Source: Clavibacter michiganensis (GTDB lineage: Bacteria; Actinomycetota; Actinomycetes; Actinomycetales; Microbacteriaceae). From it: DNA of 64,000 bases. Each line of letters begins with the position of its first letter. Positions within the stretch are counted from its first letter, which is position 1. The stretch is from NCBI GenBank assembly GCA_002150995.1, contig MDHJ01000001.1, forward strand, positions 496,001 to 560,000, given 5' to 3'. Made by a program: the position numbers and the translations under genes. This document shows positions 53,548 to 61,481 of the stretch, piece by piece. The notes below the pieces were generated by a model. The model did not search any database. It saw only the letters and a program-made list of their open reading frames with translations, and had not been told where the DNA came from.

Positions 53548-54915
53548 GTGACCCACTCCCAGGACCTCTTCGACCGCGCACGCGACGTCATCCCCGGCGG
53601 CGTCAACTCGCCCGTCCGCGCGTTCGGATCCGTCGGCGGCACGCCGCGCATGATGGTGCGGGCGTCGGGTCCGTACGTGACCGACGCCGACGGCGTGGAG
53701 TACGTCGACCTCGTCAACTCGTGGGGTCCGGCGATCCTCGGCCACGCCCGCCCGGAGGTGGTGCGGGCGGTGCAGGACGCGGCCGCCCTCGGCCTCGGCT
53801 TCGGCGCCACCACCCCCGCGGAGACGGAGCTCGCCGAGCTCGTCACCGAGCGCGTACGGGTCGCCAGCGTCGACGGATCCCCGGACCGCCGCCCCATCGA
53901 GAAGCTCCGCCTCGTGTCCACGGGCACCGAGGCCACCATGACCGCGATCCGCCTCGCCCGCGGCTTCACCGGCCGCGACCTGCTGGTGAAGTTCTCGGGC
54001 CACTACCACGGCCACTCCGACAGCCTCCTCGCGGAGGCGGGCTCGGGCGTCGCCACCCTCGCGCTCCCGGGCTCCGCGGGGATCCCGGAGGCCATCGCGG
54101 CGCAGACCATCGTGGTGCCGTACAACGACCTCGACGCCGTCCGCGCGGTCCTCGCCGAGCACGGCCCCCGCATCGCGGCCGTGATCACGGAGGCCGCCGC
54201 CGCGAACATGGGCGTCGTGCCGCCGCTGCCCGGCTTCACCGCGGAGCTCGCGCGCCTCACCCACGACAACGGGTCGCTCCTCATCTCCGACGAGGTGCTC
54301 ACCGGATTCCGCGTGCACCCGGCCGGCTACTGGGGCCTCGACAACGCCGGGCTCGCGGCCGACCACCCGGACGCGTGGACGCCCGACCTCGTCACCTACG
54401 GCAAGGTCATCGGCGGCGGCCTGCCCGTCGCGGCGCTCGGCGGCCGCGCGGACGTGATGGACCACCTCGCGCCCCTCGGTCCCGTCTACCAGGCCGGCAC
54501 CCTCTCCGGGAACCCGGTCGCGGTCGCCGCGGGCCTCACGACGCTGCGCCTCGCCGACGCCGACGTGTACCGCGCGCTCGACATCGCCGCCGACATCCTC
54601 GTCTACGCGGTCGAGCTCGCCTTCGACCGGGCGGGCCTCGCGTACTCCGTGCAGCGCGCGGGCAGCCTCTTCAGCTTCACGTTCGGCACCCCGCCCGAGC
54701 GCGGGATCGTCGACTACGCGACCGTGCAGGCGCAGGAGACCTGGCGCTACCCGGCCTTCTTCCACGCGATGCTCGACCAGGGCGTCAGCCTGCCGCCGTC
54801 GGTCTTCGAGGCGTGGTTCGTGTCGGCCGCCATGGACGAGGCGTCGCTCGAGCGCGTGATCCGCGCGCTGCCCGCCGCCGCCCGCGCGGCCGCCGACGCC
54901 ACCCCGCCGGCGTAG
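53548..54915 (+). CDS. hemL: Glutamate-1-semialdehyde 2,1-aminomutase
   Basis: 455 residues from a GTG with GAAGGA 8 bases upstream. PLP enzyme that turns glutamate-1-semialdehyde into 5-aminolevulinate. The PLP lysine is in [31 protein letters not shown] and [13 protein letters not shown] are family signatures. It is 90 bases past hemB, so probably in the same unit. With hemA at the other end of the cluster it supplies ALA. Confidence 0.95.
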   Translation: MTHSQDLFDRARDVIPGGVNSPVRAFGSVGGTPRMMVRASGPYVTDADGVEYVDLVNSWGPAILGHARPEVVRAVQDAAALGLGFGATTPAETELAELVTERVRVASVDGSPDRRPIEKLRLVSTGTEATMTAIRLARGFTGRDLLVKFSGHYHGHSDSLLAEAGSGVATLALPGSAGIPEAIAAQTIVVPYNDLDAVRAVLAEHGPRIAAVITEAAAANMGVVPPLPGFTAELARLTHDNGSLLISDEVLTGFRVHPAGYWGLDNAGLAADHPDAWTPDLVTYGKVIGGGLPVAALGGRADVMDHLAPLGPVYQAGTLSGNPVAVAAGLTTLRLADADVYRALDIAADILVYAVELAFDRAGLAYSVQRAGSLFSFTFGTPPERGIVDYATVQAQETWRYPAFFHAMLDQGVSLPPSVFEAWFVSAAMDEASLERVIRALPAAARAAADATPPA

Positions 54916-54927
54916 GCCGCTCGGGGA

Positions 54928-55773
54928 TCAGCGGGCGGGAGCCAGGGAGTAGCCGCTCGTCTCCTCGAAGAACCTGCTCATCCTGACGTAGTGGTTCTGC
55001 CATGCGCCGCCGTAGGACAGGCCGCCGTGGAGGATGCCGTAGACGGTGACGTCCGTGAACCCGTTCGACGGGCTGACCAGGGGCGCCCCGGAGTCGCCGG
55101 GGATGCTCGGATTCCCCGACGATGGCGTCGCCGAGGCGGCACCGGGCAGCCCGAACAGCACGGGACTCGGCGTCCGCGTCGTCCGCATGGTGCAGTCCGC
55201 CCCGGATGCCGCCCCGCTGCGGCAGAAGGTGACCTCACCGCCGGGCGGCTCGGCGTACCGCATGACCGCGGGGGTGATGTCGCGTCCGTTGGTGGAGGCG
55301 GGGAGGACGACGCGTCCGGTCGCGCGCGGGTAGTACTGGACGACGATGCTGCAGCGGATCGCCCCCGAGCCCGTCGGGCCGCACGACTCCGATCGGGACG
55401 AGCCCGGCGGGACGGTGATGAGCTCGAGGTCGGTGTCCGGCGACTGCCAGGACACGTAGCCGTCGACGCCGCTCCCCAGCCGCACGCTCTCCCGCATGCT
55501 CGCGCAGTGCTTGGCCGTGAGGACGTACCGGGTCGCTGCGGCGGCCTGGCTGATGCGCGTGTACAGGCTCGTGTACTGGAGCACCGCTCCGGCCGTGCAG
55601 GCGCTGCCCGATGCGGAGACGAGCTTGGTGCCGGCCATCACGGGGAACCGGAGGCGGAGCGGGGAGAGCGCGCTGGCAGGCGCCCCTCCCGCGCAGACGG
55701 ACAGGAGGACGAGGGCGACGACGAGGGCAGCTGCCCCCGGCGACCGGCGGCGGCGTGGGGCAGGTGATGGCAT
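54928..55773 (-). CDS. Secreted chymotrypsin-like serine protease
   Basis: 281 residues from ATG 55773 (a GTG at 55794 is also in frame). Signal peptide about residues 1-36: an Arg-rich start, a hydrophobic core, and APASA as the cleavage site. The catalytic triad is His89 (LTAKHC), Asp115 (SPDTDLELI) and Ser228 (GDSGAPLV). Six Cys in the mature part can form three disulfides. It resembles the S1 proteases that Clavibacter secretes (Chp/Ppa/Pat-1 relatives) as well as Streptomyces trypsin-like enzymes. It is convergent with hemL, only 12 bases apart. Confidence 0.88.
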   Translation of the reverse strand: MPSPAPRRRRSPGAAALVVALVLLSVCAGGAPASALSPLRLRFPVMAGTKLVSASGSACTAGAVLQYTSLYTRISQAAAATRYVLTAKHCASMRESVRLGSGVDGYVSWQSPDTDLELITVPPGSSRSESCGPTGSGAIRCSIVVQYYPRATGRVVLPASTNGRDITPAVMRYAEPPGGEVTFCRSGAASGADCTMRTTRTPSPVLFGLPGAASATPSSGNPSIPGDSGAPLVSPSNGFTDVTVYGILHGGLSYGGAWQNHYVRMSRFFEETSGYSLAPAR

Positions 55774-55881
55774 GGGGCTCTCTCGTCGGGGCACGGGGAT
55801 GCGACAGCGTCGCAGGGAGCGGCCCCGCGTCGTCGGGCACCTCCACAGCTCCCGCTCGACGGAGCCCCGCCGAGTCCGCGG

Positions 55882-56703
55882 TCAGAGCGTGATGGCCGCG
55901 AAGCGCTCCAGCTCCACCCAGCCGTCGCGCCCGTCCGCGGGAGTCCCCGGGCGGGCGGTCGCCGGGACGCCGAGGCGGTCGGCCTCCGCGAGCTGCGCCA
56001 CGTCGAAGCCCGTGAGCGCGCCGATCTCCGCCACCGCCACCTGGTAGGTGCGGTACGGCCCGAGCTCGGGGGCGTCCGCGGTCGCCGTCTTCCGGTCGAG
56101 GTCGCCGAGCTGTGGGGCCTGGTCGAGCAGGTACCCGGTGGCCGCGAGTCCGTCGTCCGCGACCCAGGCCGCGATCTTCCAGAACATCAGCGGGATCCGG
56201 ACGCCGCGGTACACGGGGTCGTCGTCCGAGAAGACCGGGCCGGTGAGCACCGTCATGCGGCGGTCGCCGAGGTCCGCGTTCTCCAGCACGTAGTCCTCGA
56301 GCCCGAGCCACAGCTCCTTCGACTGGTTGAACTCGGCCGCCTGCGGGGCGGCGTTCGTGTACGCGAAGGTGTCGGCGCTCGCCCGGGCGGCCTCCGCGAT
56401 GTCGCCCCACACGGGATCCCGACGCCGCACCAGGTGCCCGCGGTCGATGTCGTTGCGCGCGTACAGCTCGGGGCCGCACTGCTGGTCCTCCGGCAGGCGC
56501 GGATCCAGGTGCCAGTCGTCCGTGCGCTCCACGTCCACGAGGCGCCCGCCGTCGATGTTCACGGCCGTGAGCGCGGCGAGCCGCCGGTCGGTGTCCATGA
56601 GCACCGTGAAGTGGAGGTAGTCGAGCCGCACGGGCCGCGCGTCGGCCGGGGCCTCGGGCAGCGGGAGCGGGATGGGCAGGAAGTCGAGGTCGTAGCCGTC
56701 CAT
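55882..56703 (-). CDS. DNA/RNA non-specific endonuclease (NUC1 family)
   Basis: 273 residues. The active site is DRGH (87-90) in RNDIDRGHLVRR, with metal-binding Asn in TNAAPQAAEFNQ (about residues 117-126). This is the beta-beta-alpha metal finger of NucA/NUC1 nucleases. No signal peptide is visible, so it is either cytoplasmic or exported another way. LMFWKIAAWVAD is the family strand after the active site. A cognate inhibitor is not seen in the neighbours. Confidence 0.88.
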   Translation of the reverse strand: MDGYDLDFLPIPLPLPEAPADARPVRLDYLHFTVLMDTDRRLAALTAVNIDGGRLVDVERTDDWHLDPRLPEDQQCGPELYARNDIDRGHLVRRRDPVWGDIAEAARASADTFAYTNAAPQAAEFNQSKELWLGLEDYVLENADLGDRRMTVLTGPVFSDDDPVYRGVRIPLMFWKIAAWVADDGLAATGYLLDQAPQLGDLDRKTATADAPELGPYRTYQVAVAEIGALTGFDVAQLAEADRLGVPATARPGTPADGRDGWVELERFAAITL

Positions 56704-56709
56704 GTCCGG

Positions 56710-56715
56710 AGCCTA
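56710..56715 (-). promoter_or_regulatory. -10 element (TAGGCT) for leaderless nuclease mRNA
   Basis: TAGGCT on the minus strand ends 6 bases before the ATG at 56703. Confidence 0.6.
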
Positions 56716-56792
56716 TTCCCGGCCCCGGACGCTCGACCGGGCTGCGGGGCGGACGCCCAGGGGACGGCGCGGGAGGGACGGGATCCGGACGG

Positions 56793-57452
56793 TCAGGCGC
56801 GACGCAGCGGTGCCGTCGCCCGTCCGCGGGCGAGCTCGGCGAACACGTCGGTCGTGAGCCGGTACGCGTGCTCGACCTCGGCGACGACGCGGGCGCGCTC
56901 GGCGTCGTCCCACGGCACCTGGTCGAGGGCCTCGCGGTAGGTGCTGCAGAACCGTCGCGGCTCGGCGATCTCAGCGAACAGGTAGAGGCCCACGCCGTTG
57001 GTGTCGAAGCCGAACTGGCGCTGCAGCAGCGTGCGCAGCAGGCGCCCGCCGGACAGGTCCCCGAGGTAGCGCGTGTAGTGGTGCGCGACGAACCCGCCGA
57101 CCCAGACCGAGGCGACCGTCTCGATCCGCTCGACGTAGGCCGCCGTGCTGGCGAGCGGCCGGACCACCTCCCGCCAGTCGGCGCCGACGAGGAATTCGAG
57201 GTCGGCCTCGATGGCCGGGAGCCGCGTGAGGTGCGGGTCGATGAAGCGCGCGGCGACGGGATCCGCCGCCATGCGCTGCGTCGCCGCCTCGATGGCGCGA
57301 TAGATGAAGTAGTGCTGGGCGACGAGGGCCACGTAGTCGTCGCGGCAGCCGCGACCGGTGACGAGCGCGGTCATGAACTCGTCCGCGTCCTGGCTCTCGG
57401 CGCGCGGTCGTGCGCGGTCGCGGAGGGCCTCGGTGAGGGGGACGACGGTCAT
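56793..57452 (-). CDS. Haem oxygenase (biliverdin-producing) family protein lacking the proximal His
   Basis: 219 residues. The HO fold is clear: LTEALRDRARPRAESQ aligns with the proximal helix, YVALVAQHYFIYRAIE follows, and the distal helix has HHYTRYLGDLSGGRLL with the GDLSGG motif. Haem oxygenases open haem to biliverdin, CO and Fe2+. The His that should ligate haem (as in LKEATKEVHTQAE of human HO-1) is Ala18 here, and no His occurs before residue 45. A DtxR/IdeR-like iron box lies right upstream, so iron-starvation control is expected. Function may be altered. Confidence 0.85.
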   Translation of the reverse strand: MTVVPLTEALRDRARPRAESQDADEFMTALVTGRGCRDDYVALVAQHYFIYRAIEAATQRMAADPVAARFIDPHLTRLPAIEADLEFLVGADWREVVRPLASTAAYVERIETVASVWVGGFVAHHYTRYLGDLSGGRLLRTLLQRQFGFDTNGVGLYLFAEIAEPRRFCSTYREALDQVPWDDAERARVVAEVEHAYRLTTDVFAELARGRATAPLRRA

Positions 57453-57455
57453 GAT

Positions 57456-57474
57456 GTAGGTGAGCCTAACCTCA
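57456..57474 (-). promoter_or_regulatory. DtxR/IdeR-type iron box overlapping the haem oxygenase promoter
   Basis: On the minus strand the 19 bases TGAGGTTAGGCTCACCTAC match the DtxR consensus TTAGGTTAGGCTAACCTAA at 16 of 19 positions. The box includes a TAGGCT -10 hexamer and starts 3 bases before the ATG, so a bound repressor would block transcription when iron is plentiful. Confidence 0.8.
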
Positions 57475-57531
57475 TCCGCCGCCCCGGCGGAAGGGCGTGC
57501 CGCGCCCGTGACGGGGACCGTCGGCCGGGGC

Positions 57532-57924
57532 TCAGGAGGCGGCGGCGAAGAACACGAGGCCGAGCAGCGGCGGCACGCCCTGGATGAGCGCCGGGAGCAG
57601 GTACTTCTTGCCCGTGCTGGCGATGATGATCGAGGCGAGCACCATGCACGCGGTCGTGAAGAGCACGAGCGTGAGGCCGGCGGGCACGTTGCCGACGAAG
57701 TAGAGGATGAGGCCGAGGCCCGCGCCGAGGGCGAGGAACAGGTTGTAGAAGCCCTGGTTGTAGGCCCAGGGCTTGATGATCAGGGCCTTCTCCTGGTCCT
57801 CGACGCCGAAGCGCCCCCAGGCGAACGGCCGCTCGAACCAGACGCTCTCGAGCAGGAAGAAGAACACGTGCAGCAGGGCCGCGAGTCCGACGAAGATGGT
57901 TCCGGTGGCGGCGACCGCGGTCAT
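57532..57924 (-). CDS. DUF1304 domain membrane protein
   Basis: 130 residues with GAGGGA before the ATG. Four hydrophobic segments; the first (GTIFVGLAALLHVFFFLLESVWF) and the YNQGFYNLFLALGAGLGLILYF segment are the DUF1304 hallmarks. The family is widely distributed and its role is not known. It lies upstream of the haem oxygenase gene on the same strand, but the iron box between them suggests separate control. Confidence 0.9.
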   Translation of the reverse strand: MTAVAATGTIFVGLAALLHVFFFLLESVWFERPFAWGRFGVEDQEKALIIKPWAYNQGFYNLFLALGAGLGLILYFVGNVPAGLTLVLFTTACMVLASIIIASTGKKYLLPALIQGVPPLLGLVFFAAAS

Positions 57925-58022
57925 GTTCCCTCACTCCGGCGGCAGCGTGCCGCATCGCGCCCAGGCTAGCGCGGGCGGTGCCTCCCGCGAGCGCGAGCGC
58001 GAGGACGGCGGCGGATCGCCCG

Positions 58023-59048
58023 TCAGGCGCGGACGTCGACGACGACGCGTCCGCTCGAGGCCCCCGCGAGGATCCGCTCGCCGGCGGCGACCGCCTCCCC
58101 GAGCGGCACCGTCGTCGTGATCGCGTCGAGGAGCGCCGGGTCGAGGTCGGTGGCGAGCCGCGCCCAGGCCTCGCGGCGGAGCGCGGCGGGCGCGTCCACC
58201 GAGTTGATCCCGGCGAGCGTCACGGCACGGAGGATGAACGGCAGCACGGTGCCCGGCAGGTCGGGCCCCTGCGCGAGGCCGGCGGCCGTGACCACGCCGC
58301 CCCACCGGGTCTGCGCGAGCACGTTGACGAGCGTCGCGCTGCCCACGCTGTCCACGGCCCCGGCCCAGCGGATGCGCTGCAGCGGCTTCCCCGGCTCGCC
58401 GAGCTCCGCGCGGTCGATCACGTCCGCCGCGCCGAGCGCCCGCAGCCGGTCGCCGAGCTCGTCGACGCGGCCGGTGCTGGCGACGACGCGGTGGCCGAGG
58501 CGGGCGAGGAGGGCGATCGCCACGGATCCGACCCCGCCGCCCGCGCCCGTGACCAGCACGTCTCCCGCCCCGGGCTCGACGCCGCCGCGCTCCAGGGCGA
58601 GCACCGAGAGCATCGCGGTGAAGCCCGCGGTGCCGATGGCGGCGGCGCGCCGCGCGTCGAGCCCGTCGGGCACGGGCACCAGCGCGTCGGCGGGGACCCG
58701 CACGCGCTCGGCGAGTCCGCCGTCGCGGCTCTCCCCGAGGCCGGCGCCGTTCAGGACCACCAGGTCGCCGGGGGAGAAGGCGTCGGATCCGCTCGCCGCG
58801 ACCGTGCCGACGGCGTCGATCCCGGCCACGAGCGGGCTGGTTCGCGCGATGCCCGGACGACCGCCCAGCAGCATGCCGTCCTTGTAGTTGATGCTCGAGA
58901 GCAGCACGTCGAGGAGGACCTCGCCGTCGCCCGGCCCGTCCCCACCGCCCGTCGCCTGCTCGTCGGGGAGGTCGCGCAGGGCGACATCGATGCCCGTCGT
59001 GCCGTCGTCGGCGACGGTCTGCTCGGCCACGAGCGCGCGGTATGTCAT
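58023..59048 (-). CDS. Quinone oxidoreductase-like MDR protein (AcuI/YhdH type)
   Basis: 341 residues. Medium-chain dehydrogenase/reductase without zinc ligands. SSINYKDGMLLGGRPGIARTSPLVAGIDAVGTV is the YhdH/AcuI signature, and VLVTGAGGGVGSVAIALLARLGHRVVASTGR the NADPH motif. AcuI-type enzymes reduce acryloyl-CoA; the related YhdH proteins have other or unknown substrates. The acidic insert at about 30-42 is unusual. A TAGCGT element lies 6 bases before the ATG. Confidence 0.9.
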   Translation of the reverse strand: MTYRALVAEQTVADDGTTGIDVALRDLPDEQATGGGDGPGDGEVLLDVLLSSINYKDGMLLGGRPGIARTSPLVAGIDAVGTVAASGSDAFSPGDLVVLNGAGLGESRDGGLAERVRVPADALVPVPDGLDARRAAAIGTAGFTAMLSVLALERGGVEPGAGDVLVTGAGGGVGSVAIALLARLGHRVVASTGRVDELGDRLRALGAADVIDRAELGEPGKPLQRIRWAGAVDSVGSATLVNVLAQTRWGGVVTAAGLAQGPDLPGTVLPFILRAVTLAGINSVDAPAALRREAWARLATDLDPALLDAITTTVPLGEAVAAGERILAGASSGRVVVDVRA

Positions 59049-59054
59049 GCCGTC

Positions 59055-59060
59055 ACGCTA
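59055..59060 (-). promoter_or_regulatory. -10 element (TAGCGT) for leaderless AcuI-like mRNA
   Basis: TAGCGT on the minus strand ends 6 bases before the ATG at 59048. Confidence 0.6.
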
Positions 59061-59103
59061 CGCCCGGGGGCGTGGCGGGCGCGAGCGGCGGCGGCCCTCC
59101 GGA

Positions 59104-60129
59104 TCAGCCGAAGAGGATCGCGGCCTCGTCGTAGCGGTGCTGCGGCACGGTCTTCAGGCGACCGAGGGCCTCCTCGAAGCCGACGTGCACGATGTCGGTG
59201 CCGCGGAGCGCGACCATGCGGCCCCAGTGGCCGTCGCGGACGCTGTCGACCGCGGCGAGGCCGAGGCGCGTCGCGAGCACGCGGTCGTAGGAGGACGGGG
59301 TTCCGCCGCGCTGGATGTGGCCGAGGGTCGTGGCGCGGGTCTCGATGCCCGTGCGCTCCTCGATGATCGGGGCGAGCTGCTCGCCGATCCCGCCGAGGCG
59401 GGGACGGCCGAAGGCGTCGAGGCCGCGCTCGCCGTGCGCGTCGGCCGCGTGCTCGGGCACGAACCCCTCGGCGACGACGACGAGCGGCGCGCGCCCGCGG
59501 TCGTAGGCCGAGCGGACCCACGCCACGATCTCGTCCATGCTCGTCTTCTGCTCGGGGATGAGGATCGCGTGGGCGCCCGCGGCCATGCCGGAGTGCAGGG
59601 CGATCCATCCGACGTGGCGGCCCATGACCTCGGCCACCATGCAGCGGCTGTGCGAGTCGCCCGTGGTGCGGAGGCGGTCCATGGCGTCGGTCGCGATCTG
59701 CACCGCGGTGTCGAAGCCGAACGTGTAGTCGGTGGCGTCCAGGTCGTTGTCGACCGTCTTGGGGACGCCGACGATCTTGAGCCCCGCGTCGGTGAGGCGC
59801 TTCGCGGCGGCCAGCGTGCCCTCGCCGCCGATGGCGAGGATCGCGTCGATGCCCAGCCGGTCGAGGTTCTCCTGGATCCTCTCGACGCCGCCGTCGCCCT
59901 CGAACGGGTTCGTGCGGCTGGTGCCGAGGATCGTGCCGCCCTGCTTGCCGATGCCCTGGATGTCACGGCGCGCGAGCGGCATGACGTCGCCGTCGACGAC
60001 GCCCCGCCAGCCGTCGCGGAAGCCCACGAACTCCTGCTTGTGGATGGTCGTTCCCTTGAGCACCGCCCCGCGGATCACCGCGTTGAGTCCGGGGCAGTCT
60101 CCGCCTGAGGTGAGGATTCCGATGCGCAC
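59104..60129 (-). CDS. pfkA: 6-Phosphofructokinase
   Basis: 341 residues from the GTG at 60129 (RIGILTSGGDCPGLNAVIRG), the usual family start; a GTG at 60147 adds six residues. Phosphorylates fructose 6-phosphate. AIGGEGTLAAAKRL has Gly at the position that tells ATP from PPi users, while VPKTVDNDLDATDYTFGFDTA has the Lys of group III enzymes; together these fit the ATP-using actinobacterial group III PFK. MGRHVGWIALHSGMA is the substrate segment. The kinase gene upstream is divergent. Confidence 0.92.
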   Translation of the reverse strand: MRIGILTSGGDCPGLNAVIRGAVLKGTTIHKQEFVGFRDGWRGVVDGDVMPLARRDIQGIGKQGGTILGTSRTNPFEGDGGVERIQENLDRLGIDAILAIGGEGTLAAAKRLTDAGLKIVGVPKTVDNDLDATDYTFGFDTAVQIATDAMDRLRTTGDSHSRCMVAEVMGRHVGWIALHSGMAAGAHAILIPEQKTSMDEIVAWVRSAYDRGRAPLVVVAEGFVPEHAADAHGERGLDAFGRPRLGGIGEQLAPIIEERTGIETRATTLGHIQRGGTPSSYDRVLATRLGLAAVDSVRDGHWGRMVALRGTDIVHVGFEEALGRLKTVPQHRYDEAAILFG

Positions 60130-60167
60130 ACGTCCATCATGGGGCACGCGTCCGCGAGACTGGGTGG

Positions 60168-60893
60168 ATGGACACCGCGCCGGATGGGCCCCGGCACCCG
60201 GGATCGGCCCCGCGCGTCGGCCCGGACGGCATCGACGGCCTCGACGCCCTCGCGCGCCGGGCCCTCGGTCTCGTCCGGGACGGCCGTCGCGCGGTGCTCG
60301 GGATCGCGGGCAGCCCCGGCGCCGGGAAGACGACGCTCGCGCAGGCGCTCGTCGCGCGCGTCGACGCGCTCGCGGGGAGGGGCACGGCGGCGGACGTGCC
60401 CATGGACGGCTTCCACCTCGCCAACGCGACGCTCGACCGGCTGGGCCGGCACGAGCGCAAGGGCGCCGTCGACACCTTCGACGGGTGGGGCGTCCTCGCC
60501 CTCGTGCGGCGCCTCCGCGCCGAGGCGGACCACCCGGTCTACGCGCCGTCGTTCGACCGGGCCGTCGACGAGGGCGTCACCGGCGCGATCGCGGTGGAGC
60601 CCGGGACGCGCCTCGTCGTCCTCGAGGGCAACTACCTCCTGGTGGACGAGGAGCCGTGGACGCTCGTCGCCGCGGAGCTCGACGAGGCCTGGTTCTGCGC
60701 GACCCCGGACGCGGACCGCGCCTCGCGCCTCGTCGACCGGCACACGGCGGGCGGGCGCACGCCGGCCGCGGCGGAGGCCTGGGCGCGGGAGGTCGACGGC
60801 GCCAACGCCCGCCTCGTCGAGGCGACCCGGGGCCGCGCCGACCTGGTGGTGGACGGCACGGCCGCCGCGGTCCGCGACGCCGCGCGCGGCTGA
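60168..60893 (+). CDS. Uridine kinase-like nucleoside/nucleotide kinase family protein
   Basis: 241 residues. The P-loop is GIAGSPGAGKTTLAQAL at about 45-61, and VPMDGFHLANATLDRLGRHERKGAVDTFDGWGVLALVRRL is the diagnostic segment for the pantothenate/uridine kinase-like group (FrcK/CoaA-like). LVVLEGNYLLVDEEPW supplies Walker B, and a lid near HTAGGRTPAAAEAWAREVDGANA follows. The substrate could be a nucleoside, pantothenate-like or sugar. It is divergent from pfkA. Confidence 0.88.
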   Translation: MDTAPDGPRHPGSAPRVGPDGIDGLDALARRALGLVRDGRRAVLGIAGSPGAGKTTLAQALVARVDALAGRGTAADVPMDGFHLANATLDRLGRHERKGAVDTFDGWGVLALVRRLRAEADHPVYAPSFDRAVDEGVTGAIAVEPGTRLVVLEGNYLLVDEEPWTLVAAELDEAWFCATPDADRASRLVDRHTAGGRTPAAAEAWAREVDGANARLVEATRGRADLVVDGTAAAVRDAARG

Positions 60894-60918
60894 CCGCGAC
60901 GGATCGGAGCTCGACGGA

Positions 60919-61416
60919 TCAGAGCTCGACGGTGCCGTGCTCCCCGACGTCCTTCGGGCGCTCGCCCGTGACGATGGCCTTCGCGTACTTGATCAGCGCG
61001 ACGGGCTTCGGGGTGTCCTGGTACCAGTACTCGGCCGCGTCGGCGTGCACGCGCACGAGGGCCACGGACGGGTCCTCCTTGCCGCCCTCGAACCACGCCT
61101 CGGCGCCCGCGGACCACAGCTCGTCGATGCGCGCGCGGTCGCGGGTGATCTCGGCGGTGCCGGCGATGGAGAGGAAGCCGTCGCCGGTCTGCAGGGACAC
61201 GTTGACCTGGTCGTTCGCGCGGATCTCGGTGGTCTTGTCGCTGGGGTCCTGCGTGAAGAACCACAGGTCGCCGTCGAAGTCGCGCTCCTGGCTGGCGAGC
61301 GGGCGGCTCACGAGCTGCCCGTGGGCGTTGACGGTGGTGAGGAGCGCGATGCGCGCCCCCTTGATGAGCTCGGCGACGCGCTCGCGGTCGGCCTGGTCGT
61401 CCTGGATGTCGGTCAT
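60919..61416 (-). CDS. Pyridoxamine 5'-phosphate oxidase-family (general stress) flavoprotein
   Basis: 165 residues. Split-barrel FMN-binding fold: VAELIKGARIALLTTVNAHGQLVSRPLASQERDFDGDLWFFTQDPSDKT is the general stress protein 26-like start, and TEIRANDQVNVSLQTGDGFLSIAGTAEI continues the barrel. ALIKYAKAIVTG is near the end. True PdxH motifs are absent; a reductase or stress role is expected. A TAGCGT hexamer lies 7 bases before the ATG. Confidence 0.9.
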   Translation of the reverse strand: MTDIQDDQADRERVAELIKGARIALLTTVNAHGQLVSRPLASQERDFDGDLWFFTQDPSDKTTEIRANDQVNVSLQTGDGFLSIAGTAEITRDRARIDELWSAGAEAWFEGGKEDPSVALVRVHADAAEYWYQDTPKPVALIKYAKAIVTGERPKDVGEHGTVEL

Positions 61417-61423
61417 GGGGCCG

Positions 61424-61429
61424 ACGCTA
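61424..61429 (-). promoter_or_regulatory. -10 element (TAGCGT) for leaderless flavoprotein mRNA
   Basis: TAGCGT on the minus strand ends 7 bases before the ATG at 61416. Confidence 0.55.
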
Positions 61430-61469
61430 CGCGTGCCGCCCGTCGAGGAGGAGGGTCGGCGGCCGTGCG

Positions 61470-61475
61470 TACCCT
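61470..61475 (+). promoter_or_regulatory. -10 element (TACCCT) for leaderless DNA glycosylase mRNA
   Basis: TACCCT ends 6 bases before the ATG at 61482. Confidence 0.55.
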
Positions 61476-61481
61476 GAGGGG

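Noticed and set aside
60900-60940. Short tandem repeat around GGATCGGAGCTCGAC
   Set aside because: Two imperfect copies at the end of a gene; no likely function.
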